DNA of 64,000 bases from Nonomuraea jabiensis (lineage in GTDB: Bacteria; Actinomycetota; Actinomycetes; Streptosporangiales; Streptosporangiaceae). Every line of letters begins with the position of its first letter. The first letter of the stretch is position 1. A program made the position numbers and the translations under genes. The DNA lies in the NCBI RefSeq assembly GCF_014204795.1, contig NZ_JACHMB010000001.1, forward strand, positions 124,001 through 188,000. The letters are read 5' to 3'. Shown piece by piece: positions 45,001 through 52,814 of the stretch. The notes under the pieces were generated by a model. That model was not told the origin of the DNA. It made no database searches and saw only the letters and a list, made by a program, of their open reading frames with translations.

Positions 45001-46853
45001 CGTGGGGCTTCGACTACACCGAGACCGACGGCTGGAACATGGCCTTCCACGTCCCGCAGGACGGCCGCGGCCTGGCCAACCTGTACGGCGGCGCGGACAA
45101 GCTGGCCGCCAAGCTGGACGCGTTCTTCGCCACCCAGGAGACGGCGACGTTCCCCGGCTCGTACCGGGGGATCATCCACGAGATGCGCGAGGCCCGGGAC
45201 ATCCGGATGGGCCAGTACGGGCACAGCAACCAGCCCTCGCACCACATCGCCTACATGTACGACTACGCGGGACAACCGTGGAAGACCCAGGCCAAGGTGC
45301 GCGAGGCGCTCTCGCGGCTCTACCTGGGCAGCGAGATCGGCCAGGGCTACCCCGGCGACGAGGACAACGGGGAGATGTCGGCCTGGCAGGTCTTCGGGGC
45401 GCTGGGCTTCTACCCGCTGCAGATGGGCAGCCCCTACTACGCGATCGGCTCGCCGCTGTTCGAGAAGGCGACCGTGCACCTGGAGGGCGGCAGGAAGCTG
45501 GTGATCAAGGCGCCGGGCAACAGCGCGCGCAACGTCTACGTGCAGGGGCTGAAGGTCAACGGCAGGGCGTACGACAAGACGTACCTTCCGCACGACCTGA
45601 TCGCCAAGGGCGGCGAGCTGGTGTTCGAGATGGGGCCGAAGCCGTCGCGCTGGGGCACGAGCAGGAACGCCGCCCCGCCCTCGATCACCGGCGACGACCG
45701 GATCCCCGCCCCGCTGCACGACCTCACGGGGCCGGGGCGCGGCACGGCGTCGGCGGCCGGCGGCGCCGACGTGAGCGCGCTGTTCGACGACGACTCGGCC
45801 ACCCGGGCGGCGCTGCCCGAATGGGTCCGGTACACCTTCGACGGCGACCGGGAGGCGCGCTACTACACGCTCACCTCCGGCGCCGGGCAGCCTTCGGAGG
45901 ATCCGTCCGGATGGGTCCTGGAGGGCTCCGCCGACGGCACGTCGTGGAAGGTGCTCGACGAGCGGGCCGGCGAGAGCTTCCCGTGGCGGCTGCAGACCCG
46001 CCCGTTCAAGATCGCGCATCCGGGCGCGTACGCCCACTACCGGATCAGGTTCACCGGCGGCACGTCGCTCGCGGAGATCGAGCTGCTCGCTCCCGCGCCG
46101 CCCGCCACGTCACCGCTGGTCATCGAGGCCGCCGGGGTCTTCGCCGCTCCCGGGGAGACCGTGACGCTCCCGGTGACCGTGTCCGACCACGCCGACCGGC
46201 CCGCCACCGGACGGCTGACCGCGACCGCCTCCGAGGGCTGGACCGTCCAGCCCTCGGAGGCGGTCGCCTTCGGTCCCGTCGCGCCGGGCGCGTCCCAGAC
46301 CGTGACGTTCCAGGTGACGGTGCCGGCGACGGCGGGTCCCGGCAGCCACCCGATCCGGCTCGCCGCCACCTCCGACCAGGGGCAGGCCGCCGAGCAGGTG
46401 ACGGTCACGGTGGTCGGCGACACCGTGGAGTTCACGCCCGGCACGGCGGCCGAGGAGCCGTGGCTGCTGGAGGCCGACGGGTCCCAGCTCGACGGCGAGG
46501 TGTTCGACGGGCGCGCCCGTTTCACCGACGGCGACAGCCACGCCACGTACAAGTTCGAGCTGCCGGCCCAGGTGAGCGGCGGTTCGGTGACGCTGGACAT
46601 CGGCAACCAGTTCCTGGTGCAGGTCTCGGCCGACAACCGGAGCTGGCGGACCGTGCTGCAGGAGAGCGCCGACGTGCGCGACCTGTCCAACCGCTCGGCG
46701 CGCACGCTCGACCTCGACGAGCTGCGGGGCCAGGCCCGTACGTTCTACCTGCGCATCGGGGACAGCCGGCCGGACAACGGCTGGGGGTCCTGGCTGGCCA
46801 GGGTGCGGCTGGACCTGCGGCGCCAGGAGTTGCGGAAGATCACGTCTCCCTGA
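42033..46853 (+). CDS. Secreted GH92 family alpha-mannosidase, multimodular
   Basis: A 1606-residue exported enzyme. The signal peptide ends near LALAAPAAALTG (about residue 36), followed by a Pro-rich linker. An F5/8 type C (discoidin-like) module spans about residues 132-271. The GH92 domain (about 285-1203) shows HGFNFWTPMTN, HEPSPWMGDRQTFQFMP, NNGFWDTYRTTWPAYALL, and the catalytic-acid region GDEDNGEMSAWQVFGALGF. A second discoidin-like module (about 1223-1355), a NEW3 module (about 1366-1465) and a C-terminal carbohydrate-binding-like domain follow. GH92 enzymes are calcium-dependent inverting exo-alpha-mannosidases acting on fungal or host N-glycans. GTG 42033 has GGGAGA upstream. Under a LacI-type operator. 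Confidence 0.93.
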   Translation: MSTLWPSPSRRKRSLMMAVLCAVTTLALAAPAAALTGSAGPEPVPNPGPSGTPTPNPSYSPPPGPQAAEPAPPVAETRRAARDAQALARAEGAAFASSFEPEDPQPTWADTTETDARGVKKAANVTGSLPGRIEGSISDRIARFSASGENASGGEGKENLADDDANTKWLAFAGTGWAQYGLSAPVAVVHYALTSANDAPERDPRDWQLQGSQDGQSWTTLDTRTGETFTARFQRKEYRLANPTAYAHYRLNITRIGGGSTLQLAEWELSDGRTGPEPPSDMRSRIGAGPNGGFVSKPRAGFSGLRAFQYAGSTTARTGGHSTNKVFEVDIPVTATTELSYLVFPEFTAADLRYPSTYVSVDLAFRDGTYLSDLKAVDQHGVRLAPRAQGESKTLYADQWNYKLSRIGEVARGKRISRILVAYDSPVGPAGFRGWVDDIKIVTERKRQPYEGRPAHGDRSPTQYVVTTRGTHSTGGFSRGNNFPATAVPHGFNFWTPMTNAASTSWLYDYHRANNAANQPEIQAFTASHEPSPWMGDRQTFQFMPSAAEGVPNASRTARALAFRHEREVAQPHLYAVTFDNGLKTEIAPADHAALARFTFPGTEAKLIFDNVNNSGGLTLDPAGGVVSGYSDVRSDLSTGATRMFYYAVFDRPVTGGGKLTGQGRDNVLGYLSFDAGTTRTVTMRIASSLISVDQARHNLELEIAASDTLETVSERARRAWDAKLGVIEVEGASRDQLVTLYSNLYRLFLYPNSGFENTGTAAAPVHKHAVQSATSTPPSTPTQTGAPVADGKVYVNNGFWDTYRTTWPAYALLTPKAAGEMVDGFVRQYLDGGWIARWSSPGYADLMVGTSSDVAFADAYLKGVTGFDAVAAYQAAVKNATVAPPTRQVGRKGLTTSVFLGYTSVQSTGEAMSWAMDGYINDFGIANMAKALAERSTGAQRARYLEEYEYFQNRARNYVHLFDPAVRFFQGRNADGSFRLKPGAYDPRTWGFDYTETDGWNMAFHVPQDGRGLANLYGGADKLAAKLDAFFATQETATFPGSYRGIIHEMREARDIRMGQYGHSNQPSHHIAYMYDYAGQPWKTQAKVREALSRLYLGSEIGQGYPGDEDNGEMSAWQVFGALGFYPLQMGSPYYAIGSPLFEKATVHLEGGRKLVIKAPGNSARNVYVQGLKVNGRAYDKTYLPHDLIAKGGELVFEMGPKPSRWGTSRNAAPPSITGDDRIPAPLHDLTGPGRGTASAAGGADVSALFDDDSATRAALPEWVRYTFDGDREARYYTLTSGAGQPSEDPSGWVLEGSADGTSWKVLDERAGESFPWRLQTRPFKIAHPGAYAHYRIRFTGGTSLAEIELLAPAPPATSPLVIEAAGVFAAPGETVTLPVTVSDHADRPATGRLTATASEGWTVQPSEAVAFGPVAPGASQTVTFQVTVPATAGPGSHPIRLAATSDQGQAAEQVTVTVVGDTVEFTPGTAAEEPWLLEADGSQLDGEVFDGRARFTDGDSHATYKFELPAQVSGGSVTLDIGNQFLVQVSADNRSWRTVLQESADVRDLSNRSARTLDLDELRGQARTFYLRIGDSRPDNGWGSWLARVRLDLRRQELRKITSP

Positions 46854-47018
46854 GGAGGTCTCCAGGCGAAGCCCGCGGCCAGCGCCGAGCCCGTACGCGG
46901 GCAGGGCCGCCGCGGGCACCGCGACGGCGGGCAGCGCCACCGGGTGCCACGCCTTGCCGTCCCAGCGCACGCCGCCCCGGATCCGGCCGGCTACGCGGAG
47001 CTGAACGGTTGAGGAACG

Positions 47019-47594
47019 TCACCCCATCCGGGCGGTCAGCGCGCGCAGGCCCGCCAGGACCTCCGCCCCCGTCGGGGCCTGGTCCGGGTCGTTGAGCCAC
47101 TGCGCCATCACGCCCAGCAGCAGCGCGAGATGGACCGAGCCGACGGTGCGCACCTCGCGCTCGGCGATGTCGGCCTCGTCGCCGTCCACCAGGTGCGCGG
47201 CCATGCCGCGGCGGCCCTCGCGCTGGCCGGCCACGAGCTCGTCACGCAGCTCCGGCGAGTGCTCGGCCTGCACCATGGCCTCCAGATTGGCCAGCCACAG
47301 CGTGCGGTGCTCGCCGATCGACGCGATGAGCCGCTCCCAGAGCGCCTCGAAGCGCTCGCCGGGCGGGGCCGCCTCGTCCACGGCGGCCATCGCGGCGCCG
47401 ATCTGCTCGCCCCACTCCCGCATCGCCTCCACCAGCGCCGCGTTGAGCAGCGCCTCGCGCGAGCCGAAGTGGTAGCCGATCGCGGCCATGCTGACGCCGG
47501 ACGCCGCCGCGATGTCGCGGACGGTCGTGCGCGCCCACCCCTTCTCCTCCAGGCAGCGCCGCGCCCCGGCCAGCAGGTCCTCACGGTTTCCCAT
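47019..47594 (-). CDS. TetR-family transcriptional regulator
   Basis: A 191-residue regulator. The N-terminal helix-turn-helix reads TTVRDIAAASGVSMAAIGYH (about residues 22-41) then FGSREALLNAAL, with a helical ligand domain after it. The start ATG 47594 has TAGGCT 7 nt upstream and no Shine-Dalgarno, indicating a leaderless mRNA; the longer frame reads back into the neighbouring promoter. It is divergent from the FAD monooxygenase gene (97-base gap) with a palindrome between them, so it probably represses that gene and itself until the monooxygenase substrate is present. Confidence 0.92.
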   Translation of the reverse strand: MGNREDLLAGARRCLEEKGWARTTVRDIAAASGVSMAAIGYHFGSREALLNAALVEAMREWGEQIGAAMAAVDEAAPPGERFEALWERLIASIGEHRTLWLANLEAMVQAEHSPELRDELVAGQREGRRGMAAHLVDGDEADIAEREVRTVGSVHLALLLGVMAQWLNDPDQAPTGAEVLAGLRALTARMG

Positions 47595-47620
47595 GGCGGG
47601 CAGCCTAGCACGAGCGCATG

Positions 47621-47632
47621 AGACGAACGTCT
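47621..47632. promoter_or_regulatory. Candidate TetR operator between TetR and FAD monooxygenase genes
   Basis: AGACG AA CGTCT is a 12-bp inverted repeat with 5-bp arms in the 97-base divergent gap. The flanking ATG on the left (ATGAGACGAACGTCT) resembles one half of longer TetR-type sites. It lies between the TAGGCT element of the TetR gene and the monooxygenase start. Confidence 0.5.
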
Positions 47633-47691
47633 TGCGCATTTGCCCAAATCCTGCGTACGGTTGCCCCACACCAACCGAGAAGGGAAGTCCC

Positions 47692-48798
47692 ATGCGGATC
47701 CTGATCTCCGGCGGCAGCGTCGCCGGCCCCGCCCTGGCCTACTGGCTGCACCGGCACGGCCACGCGCCCACGATCGTGGAGCGGGCCCCGGTCGTCCGCG
47801 GCGGCGGCGCCGCCATCGACTTCCGCGGCAGCGCGCTGGAGGTGCTGGAGCGGATGGGCCTGCTGGCGGAGATGCGCCGGCACGAGACGGGGATGACCGG
47901 GATGACGCTCGTCGACGAGGCCGGCGAGCCCCTGGCCGAGCTGCCCGCCGACGCCATCTCCGGCGACCTGGAGGTGCTCAAGTCCGACGTGACCGCCATC
48001 CTGTACGAGGCCACCCGCGACACCACCGACTACCTGTTCGACGACACGATCACGGGGCTCGACCAGGACGGCTCCGGCGTCCACGTGACCTTCGAGCGCG
48101 CCGGATCCCGTACGTTCGACCTGGTCATCGGCGCGGACGGGATGCACTCGACCGTGCGCCGGCTCGCCTTCGGCCCCGAGTCCCGCTACGTCCGCCACCT
48201 GGGCATCTACGGCGCGCTGTTCACCACGCCCAACCTGTTCGGCCTCGACCGCACGGGCCTGATGCACAACACCGCCGGCCGCAGCGCGCTGGCCTTCGCC
48301 GCCCGCGGCAACAGCGAGCTGCGCGTCGGCCTGTCGTTCGGGGCCGACCACCTGGACTACGACCGGCGCGACCGCCGGCAGCAGGAGAAGCTGGTGGCCG
48401 AGCACTTCGCCGGCGCGGGCTGGGAGGTGCCCCGGCTGCTGGAGGCCATGAGCGAGGCCGAGGAGTTCTTCTTCGACTCTTCCGGCCAGGTCGTGATGGA
48501 TTCATGGTCGGCCGGCCGGGTGGCCCTGGTGGGCGACGCCGCCCACTGTGCCGCGCCCACCTCCGGCCGCGGCACCTCGCAGGCGCTGATCGGCGCGTAC
48601 GTGCTGGCCGGCGAGCTGGCGCAGGCCCCGGACCACGCCACCGCCTTCGCCGCGTACGAGGGCCGGCTGCGCGACTACGTCGAGCGCAACCAGCTGCACG
48701 GCCGGGCCGCGGCCCGCTGGTTCCTCCAGCCGCCCACCGAGCCCCCGGTGGAGGTGGCCGAGGACGTGGTGGCGCTCGAGGACTACACCTCGGGATGA
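47692..48798 (+). CDS. FAD-dependent monooxygenase (class A flavoprotein hydroxylase)
   Basis: A 368-residue flavoprotein. The N-terminal Rossmann motif RILISGGSVAGPALAYWLHR has the GxGxxG variant GGSVAG, the DG-motif region is DLVIGADGMHSTVRRLAF (about 139-156), and the GD motif is ALVGDAAHCAAPTSGRGTSQ (about 276-295). These mark NAD(P)H-dependent aromatic or polyketide hydroxylases of the PHBH/TetX-like group. A Shine-Dalgarno GAAGGGA precedes the ATG. Predicted to hydroxylate a small aromatic or antibiotic compound in the cytoplasm, under control of the divergent TetR protein. Confidence 0.92.
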   Translation: MRILISGGSVAGPALAYWLHRHGHAPTIVERAPVVRGGGAAIDFRGSALEVLERMGLLAEMRRHETGMTGMTLVDEAGEPLAELPADAISGDLEVLKSDVTAILYEATRDTTDYLFDDTITGLDQDGSGVHVTFERAGSRTFDLVIGADGMHSTVRRLAFGPESRYVRHLGIYGALFTTPNLFGLDRTGLMHNTAGRSALAFAARGNSELRVGLSFGADHLDYDRRDRRQQEKLVAEHFAGAGWEVPRLLEAMSEAEEFFFDSSGQVVMDSWSAGRVALVGDAAHCAAPTSGRGTSQALIGAYVLAGELAQAPDHATAFAAYEGRLRDYVERNQLHGRAAARWFLQPPTEPPVEVAEDVVALEDYTSG

Positions 48799-48806
48799 GG
48801 TCCCGT

Positions 48807-49265
48807 TCAGTCCATGTCGATGTCGTCGAGGTGCCCGAGCAGGCGCGAGAGGACCCGGAGGCAGGCGGTGACCTCGGCGTCGGTGAGGTCGCCGCCGATC
48901 CGGCGCAGCTCGGCGCGCTCGCGGTCGATCACGGCGGTGATGACGGCCCGCCCCTGCTCGGTCAGCCGGATGAGCGACGACCTCTTGTGCGCCGGGTTGG
49001 CCACGGACTCGACCAGCCCCCGCCCGGCCGCATCGTTGATCATCCGCTGGACGAACTGGCGGCTCAACGCCTGCGCCCGGCCCATCTGGGGGACGGTCAT
49101 GGGCCCGTGCTCGCGCAGCAGGTTGAGCACGGCCCGCACCCCCACCGACAGCCCCTCGATGGGCGCGTCCTGCTCCACCTTGCGCTGGGCGCGCCGATAC
49201 AGGGGGCCCACCAGGTCGAACACCTCGGTGAGCCGGTCGCCCGGGCTGCGGTTCGTGTCGCTCAC
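48807..49265 (-). CDS. MarR-family transcriptional regulator
   Basis: A 152-residue regulator. The winged helix includes MTVPQMGRAQALSRQFVQRM and the wing VANPAHKRSSLIRLTEQGRA. The N- and C-terminal helices form the MarR dimer interface. Start GTG 49265. Divergent from an alpha/beta hydrolase gene with two copies of a 19-bp palindrome in the 57-base gap, so it very probably represses both genes. MarR proteins release DNA on binding small phenolics or on oxidation; no conserved redox cysteine is visible in this one. Confidence 0.92.
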   Translation of the reverse strand: MSDTNRSPGDRLTEVFDLVGPLYRRAQRKVEQDAPIEGLSVGVRAVLNLLREHGPMTVPQMGRAQALSRQFVQRMINDAAGRGLVESVANPAHKRSSLIRLTEQGRAVITAVIDRERAELRRIGGDLTDAEVTACLRVLSRLLGHLDDIDMD

Positions 49266-49274
49266 CCCACCATG

Positions 49275-49324
49275 ATGACACCTAGGTTGTCATCTTCGGT
49301 CAAAAATGACACCTTAGTTGTCAT
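49275..49324. promoter_or_regulatory. Paired MarR operators overlapping a leaderless promoter
   Basis: Two 19-bp imperfect palindromes, ATGACACCTAGGTTGTCAT (49275-49293) and ATGACACCTTAGTTGTCAT (49306-49324), are 31 bp apart centre to centre, about three helical turns. The first covers the -35-like TTGTCA (49287-49292). The second covers a -10-like CACCTT (49310-49315; 17-bp spacer) and the first bases of the hydrolase start codon (49323). The site is therefore operator, promoter and start codon at once. Confidence 0.82.
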
Positions 49325-50105
49325 GAAGGATCTGTTCTGGCTCGACACCGGCGCCGGACGCCCCCTCGTCCTGCTGCACGGCGGCTTCGTCGACCACCGC
49401 ATGTGGGACGACCAGATTCCCCGCTTCGCCTCGCGCTACCGCGTCATCGCGCCCGACGCCCGCGGCCACGGCCGCTCCGCCAACCCCACCGGGCCGTACC
49501 GGCTCGCCGACGACCTCGCCGCCCTGCTGCGCCACCTGGACACGGGGCCGGCGGTCCTGGCGGGCGTGTCCATGGGCGCGAGCATCGCGGTCGACACCGC
49601 GCTGGAGCACCCAGACCTGGTCGCCGCCGTGGTCGTCAGCGGCGCCGGCACCGGCGAGCCGTACTTCACCGACCCCTGGACCACCCGCGCCCTGGCCGCC
49701 TGGCACGCGGCGATGGCCGCCGGCGATCTGGAGGGCTCCGTCGAGGGCTTCATGGCGTTCGCCGCGGGCCCGCACCGCGCCCTGGACGAGCTCGACCCCG
49801 GCGTCGCCGGCCACCTGCGCCGGATGGCCAGGGACACCATGTCCAAGCACGCCGCCGGCGAGCCCGACCTGCTCGTCCCGATCCGCGACAGTTGGGAGCG
49901 CGCCGCCGGGATCGGCGTTCCCGTGCTGGCCGTCAACGGCGCCCTCGACTCGCCCGACCACATCGGCATGGCCGAGCGCCTCGCCCGTACCGTGGCCGAC
50001 GGGCGGGCGATCTCGATCGACGGTGCCGCCCACTACCCCAACATGGAGCGCCCGGACCTCTTCAACGACCTCCTCGAGGACTTCGCGTCCTCTGCGGCCT
50101 CGTGA
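49323..50105 (+). CDS. Alpha/beta hydrolase
   Basis: A 260-residue cytoplasmic alpha/beta hydrolase. The oxyanion segment is LVLLHGGFVDHRMWD (about residues 16-30), the nucleophile elbow GVSMGASIAVD (Ser near residue 82), and the catalytic His GAAHYPNMERPD near the C-terminus (about 237-248). The ATG lies inside the second MarR operator, with CACCTT 7 nt before it and no Shine-Dalgarno, so translation from a leaderless mRNA is likely. Expected role: hydrolysis of an ester, lactone or ring-cleavage product induced through the divergent MarR repressor. Substrate unknown. Confidence 0.9.
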   Translation: MKDLFWLDTGAGRPLVLLHGGFVDHRMWDDQIPRFASRYRVIAPDARGHGRSANPTGPYRLADDLAALLRHLDTGPAVLAGVSMGASIAVDTALEHPDLVAAVVVSGAGTGEPYFTDPWTTRALAAWHAAMAAGDLEGSVEGFMAFAAGPHRALDELDPGVAGHLRRMARDTMSKHAAGEPDLLVPIRDSWERAAGIGVPVLAVNGALDSPDHIGMAERLARTVADGRAISIDGAAHYPNMERPDLFNDLLEDFASSAAS

Positions 50106-50129
50106 GACCCCGCTCAGCGCGGGGCGCGG

Positions 50130-50801
50130 TCAGAGCCAGCCGGCCTCGGAGGCGATGCGGATGGCGTCGATCCGGTTGCGCGCGCCCAGTTTGGTAACTG
50201 CCGAGGTCAGGTAGTTGCGGACCGTGCCGTACGTGAGGAAGAGCCGCTCGGCGATCTCCAGCGGCTGGGCGCCGGTCGCCGACAGCCGCAGCACCTCCGT
50301 CTCGCGCTGGGTGAGCGGGCTCTCCGGCGCCCGCAACGCGGTCATGGCCAGGGCCGGGTCCACCACCTCGCCTCCGGCGGCGACCGTCCGGATGGCGGCG
50401 ACGAGGTCGCCGGGCCTGATGTCCTTGGGGACGAACCCCGCGACCCTCGCGTCGAGCGCGCGGCGCAGCTCGCCCGGCCTGCTCAGCGCGGTCAGGATGA
50501 GCACCCGGCAGCCGGGCAGCCGATCGTTCAGCTCGGCGGCGGCCGTGATGCCGTCCATCCCCGGCAGGTCGATGTCGATCACCGCGACGTCCGGCCGGTG
50601 ACGCTCCGCCGCCGCCACGATCTCCAGACCGCTGGACACCTGGGCCACCACGTCGATGCCGTCGTGGAGGTGGAGCAGCTCCACCAGCGCCTCGCGCAGC
50701 AGGAGCATGTCCTCCGCGAGGAGGACCCGGAGCACGCTCATGTGCACGGTGCGGCGGGATCTTCCGGGGTCAGTCTCAGTTCCGTCGTCACGACCACTCA
50801 C
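50130..50801 (-). CDS. LuxR/NarL-family response regulator
   Basis: A 223-residue response regulator in the longest reading. The receiver begins MSVLRVLLAEDMLLLREALV with the acidic pocket ED and phospho-acceptor Asp in VAVIDIDLPGMDG; the conserved Lys is in FVPKDI. The LuxR-type helix-turn-helix is LTQRETEVLRLSATGAQPLE, IAERLFLTYGTVRNYLTSAV. The GTG at 50801 overlaps the kinase stop (GTGA), supporting coupled translation, but an internal ATG at 50741 gives the usual receiver N-terminus. It pairs with the upstream histidine kinase as one two-component operon. Confidence 0.92.
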   Translation of the reverse strand: MSGRDDGTETDPGRSRRTVHMSVLRVLLAEDMLLLREALVELLHLHDGIDVVAQVSSGLEIVAAAERHRPDVAVIDIDLPGMDGITAAAELNDRLPGCRVLILTALSRPGELRRALDARVAGFVPKDIRPGDLVAAIRTVAAGGEVVDPALAMTALRAPESPLTQRETEVLRLSATGAQPLEIAERLFLTYGTVRNYLTSAVTKLGARNRIDAIRIASEAGWL

Positions 50802-52687
50802 CTTAGAGGCCCGGAAGCGGCGGCGGGGGCCCGACCGGGATCCGCGCGGAACTCGGCGAGCAGCTCGAACCTGCCTCCGGGGCGGTGCCCTGCCGTCAGC
50901 CGCCCGCCGGTCCGCGCCGCGATGCTGCCGAGCCCGGTCCCCCGCTCCCCCGGCCGTCCGGTGGCGCCGTCGTTGACCAGCCGCAGCCGTACGGACCCCG
51001 CCGCCTCCGACACGGTGATCTCGCAGGTGCGGGCCCGGCTGTGGCGCAGGACGTTGGTGACGCCCTCGCGGAGCACGGTGGCCAGCGCGGTGTCCACCTC
51101 CGCCGCCAGCGGGCCCGTCCCGACGCGGGCCACCACCTCGATGCCGGCGCTCGCCAGCACCTCGCGGGCCGCGTCGATCTCGGTACGGAGCCGCAGCTCG
51201 ACCCGGTCCCCGGCGATGGAGCCGAGCTCCGCCACCGCCCGTTCCACCAGCGACCCGAGCGCGGCGATCTCGGCCCTGGCCCGGGAGGGGTCGGTGTCCA
51301 GCAGGCGCTCGGCCACCTCGCCCTTCAGCGCGACCGCCGACAGGCTGAAGCCCAGCACGTCGTGCAGGTCACCGGCGACGCGCACGCGTTCGCGGCGCAC
51401 CGCCGCCTCGGCGAGTTCACGCCGCATCCGCTCGAGCACGGCCAGCAGCCCGCTCAGCCGTCCGAGGCAGTACACCAGCCACATGATCATGATGTGGCCG
51501 CCGAACAGGCTCAGCGCCGCGGCGACGTCGTCGACGAACAGGGCACCGCTGTCGACGGAGTGGAGGAGCCAGGCGAGGTGCCCGGCCAGGACGAGCCCGG
51601 TCATCGCCCAGGAGAGCGGCGGACGTACGTTGAGCAGCAGCTTGCCCGTGAAGACGCTCAGCAGGCGGTCCCAGGCTTCAGGGAAGACGGCGAGCGGCAG
51701 CAGGATCAGCAGGCTCTGCGCGATCAGCGCCGCCCGCGACGGCGGCAGCGCCTGGAGGATGACGACGGCGGCCAGCAGGGCCGCCGCGAGGGCGAGGGCC
51801 GGCCAGTCGTAGGGGTGGGTGGGCGCCATGACCTTCAGGACGAGCACGCACTGGATGAGCAGGATCGCGAGCAGCACGTGCCGGGCCAGGCGCGGCGACT
51901 CGACCGGCGGCGGGACCCGCGCGGGAGCGGCGGCGCGGTAGGCGCCGGCCGTGGCCCGCACCTCCGCCAGCGTGCGCCGCGCGAGCTCGACCCCTTCCCG
52001 GAGGTCGCGCCGGGCCTCGCCGGGATCCTCCTGGGCCGCCTTCCGCATCCGGAACGCGATCGCCCGCAGCTTTCCGCCGAGGACGCCGCGTAACTCCCCG
52101 TCCAGGCGGAGGCGCTCCCTGGCCAGGGCCGCCCGGGCCAGTTCCTCCCGGGTGCCGTGCACCTGCTCGACGGCCCGGACGAGCGCGGACAGGCCGAACA
52201 CGATGAGACCGTCGTCCGCCGTGATGATCGCGTACCCGAGGAGGGCCTGGACCTCCTCCCCGGGGTAGGCGTCGTACCCGAGCACGAGGACGGACGCGCC
52301 GGCCGCGGCCACGACGAGGACGAACAGCGGCCAGGCGACCCGCTGGGGAAGGGCGCACAGGACGGCGGCGGCCACGGTCCACGGCATCCACTCCCAGGAC
52401 TCGCCGACGACCGGGAACGGCAGGAAGTAGAGCAGCACCACGGCCGCGAGGAGCGCGTAGCGGACGGCCGGGCGCCGGCGCCGCACCGCCAGCGCGACCA
52501 GCGGCGGGTACGACGCCATCGGCAGCAGCACCCCGAGCGGGCCGGCGCCGCTGTCCAGCCCGCCGAACGCCCGGATGTAGATCAGGATGCCGAACGAGGC
52601 CCACAGCATGGCCCGGGCCAGCCGGAGCGGAAGGTCGTCCGCGGTCCGCGCCACCCGGCCCCTCCCCGTGAACCGTGCAAAATGCAT
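50798..52687 (-). CDS. NarL-type sensor histidine kinase with two kinase-core modules in tandem
   Basis: A 629-residue membrane kinase. N-terminal half: about five hydrophobic helices (residues 25-175), then a segment RERLRLDGELRGVLGGKLRA that matches the HisKA_3 H-box but with Arg in place of the phospho-His and no ATPase domain after it. C-terminal half: a second set of four or five helices (about 265-425), then an intact H-box RERVRVAGDLHDVLGFSLSA (His near residue 445) and a HATPase_c domain with TVLREGVTNVLRHSRA and GTGLGSIAARTGG. So the protein looks like a duplication of the whole sensor unit with the first copy degenerate. Co-translated with the NarL-type regulator. Confidence 0.88.
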   Translation of the reverse strand: MHFARFTGRGRVARTADDLPLRLARAMLWASFGILIYIRAFGGLDSGAGPLGVLLPMASYPPLVALAVRRRRPAVRYALLAAVVLLYFLPFPVVGESWEWMPWTVAAAVLCALPQRVAWPLFVLVVAAAGASVLVLGYDAYPGEEVQALLGYAIITADDGLIVFGLSALVRAVEQVHGTREELARAALARERLRLDGELRGVLGGKLRAIAFRMRKAAQEDPGEARRDLREGVELARRTLAEVRATAGAYRAAAPARVPPPVESPRLARHVLLAILLIQCVLVLKVMAPTHPYDWPALALAAALLAAVVILQALPPSRAALIAQSLLILLPLAVFPEAWDRLLSVFTGKLLLNVRPPLSWAMTGLVLAGHLAWLLHSVDSGALFVDDVAAALSLFGGHIMIMWLVYCLGRLSGLLAVLERMRRELAEAAVRRERVRVAGDLHDVLGFSLSAVALKGEVAERLLDTDPSRARAEIAALGSLVERAVAELGSIAGDRVELRLRTEIDAAREVLASAGIEVVARVGTGPLAAEVDTALATVLREGVTNVLRHSRARTCEITVSEAAGSVRLRLVNDGATGRPGERGTGLGSIAARTGGRLTAGHRPGGRFELLAEFRADPGRAPAAASGPLR

Positions 52688-52814
52688 ACCCGGCCGAGTA
52701 CAGCGACACTATCAGCGGCTCTGTCCCCGATGTCACGATCCCTCTGCGCCGAGATCACTCCGGCGGCCGGGCTCGTCCGAGCCCTACGAGCCCTATGAGC
52801 ACTGTGGAGACATC

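Noticed and set aside
42090..46037. 1315-codon minus-strand open frame opposite GH92
   Set aside because: Antisense shadow of the GH92 gene; no motif, no ribosome site and no signal peptide.
46854..47018. Minus-strand fragment VRWDGKAWHPVALPAVAVPA between GH92 and TetR
   Set aside because: About 45 codons with no start context or family match. It may be a relic but I cannot assign it; the 165-base gap otherwise holds nothing I can name.
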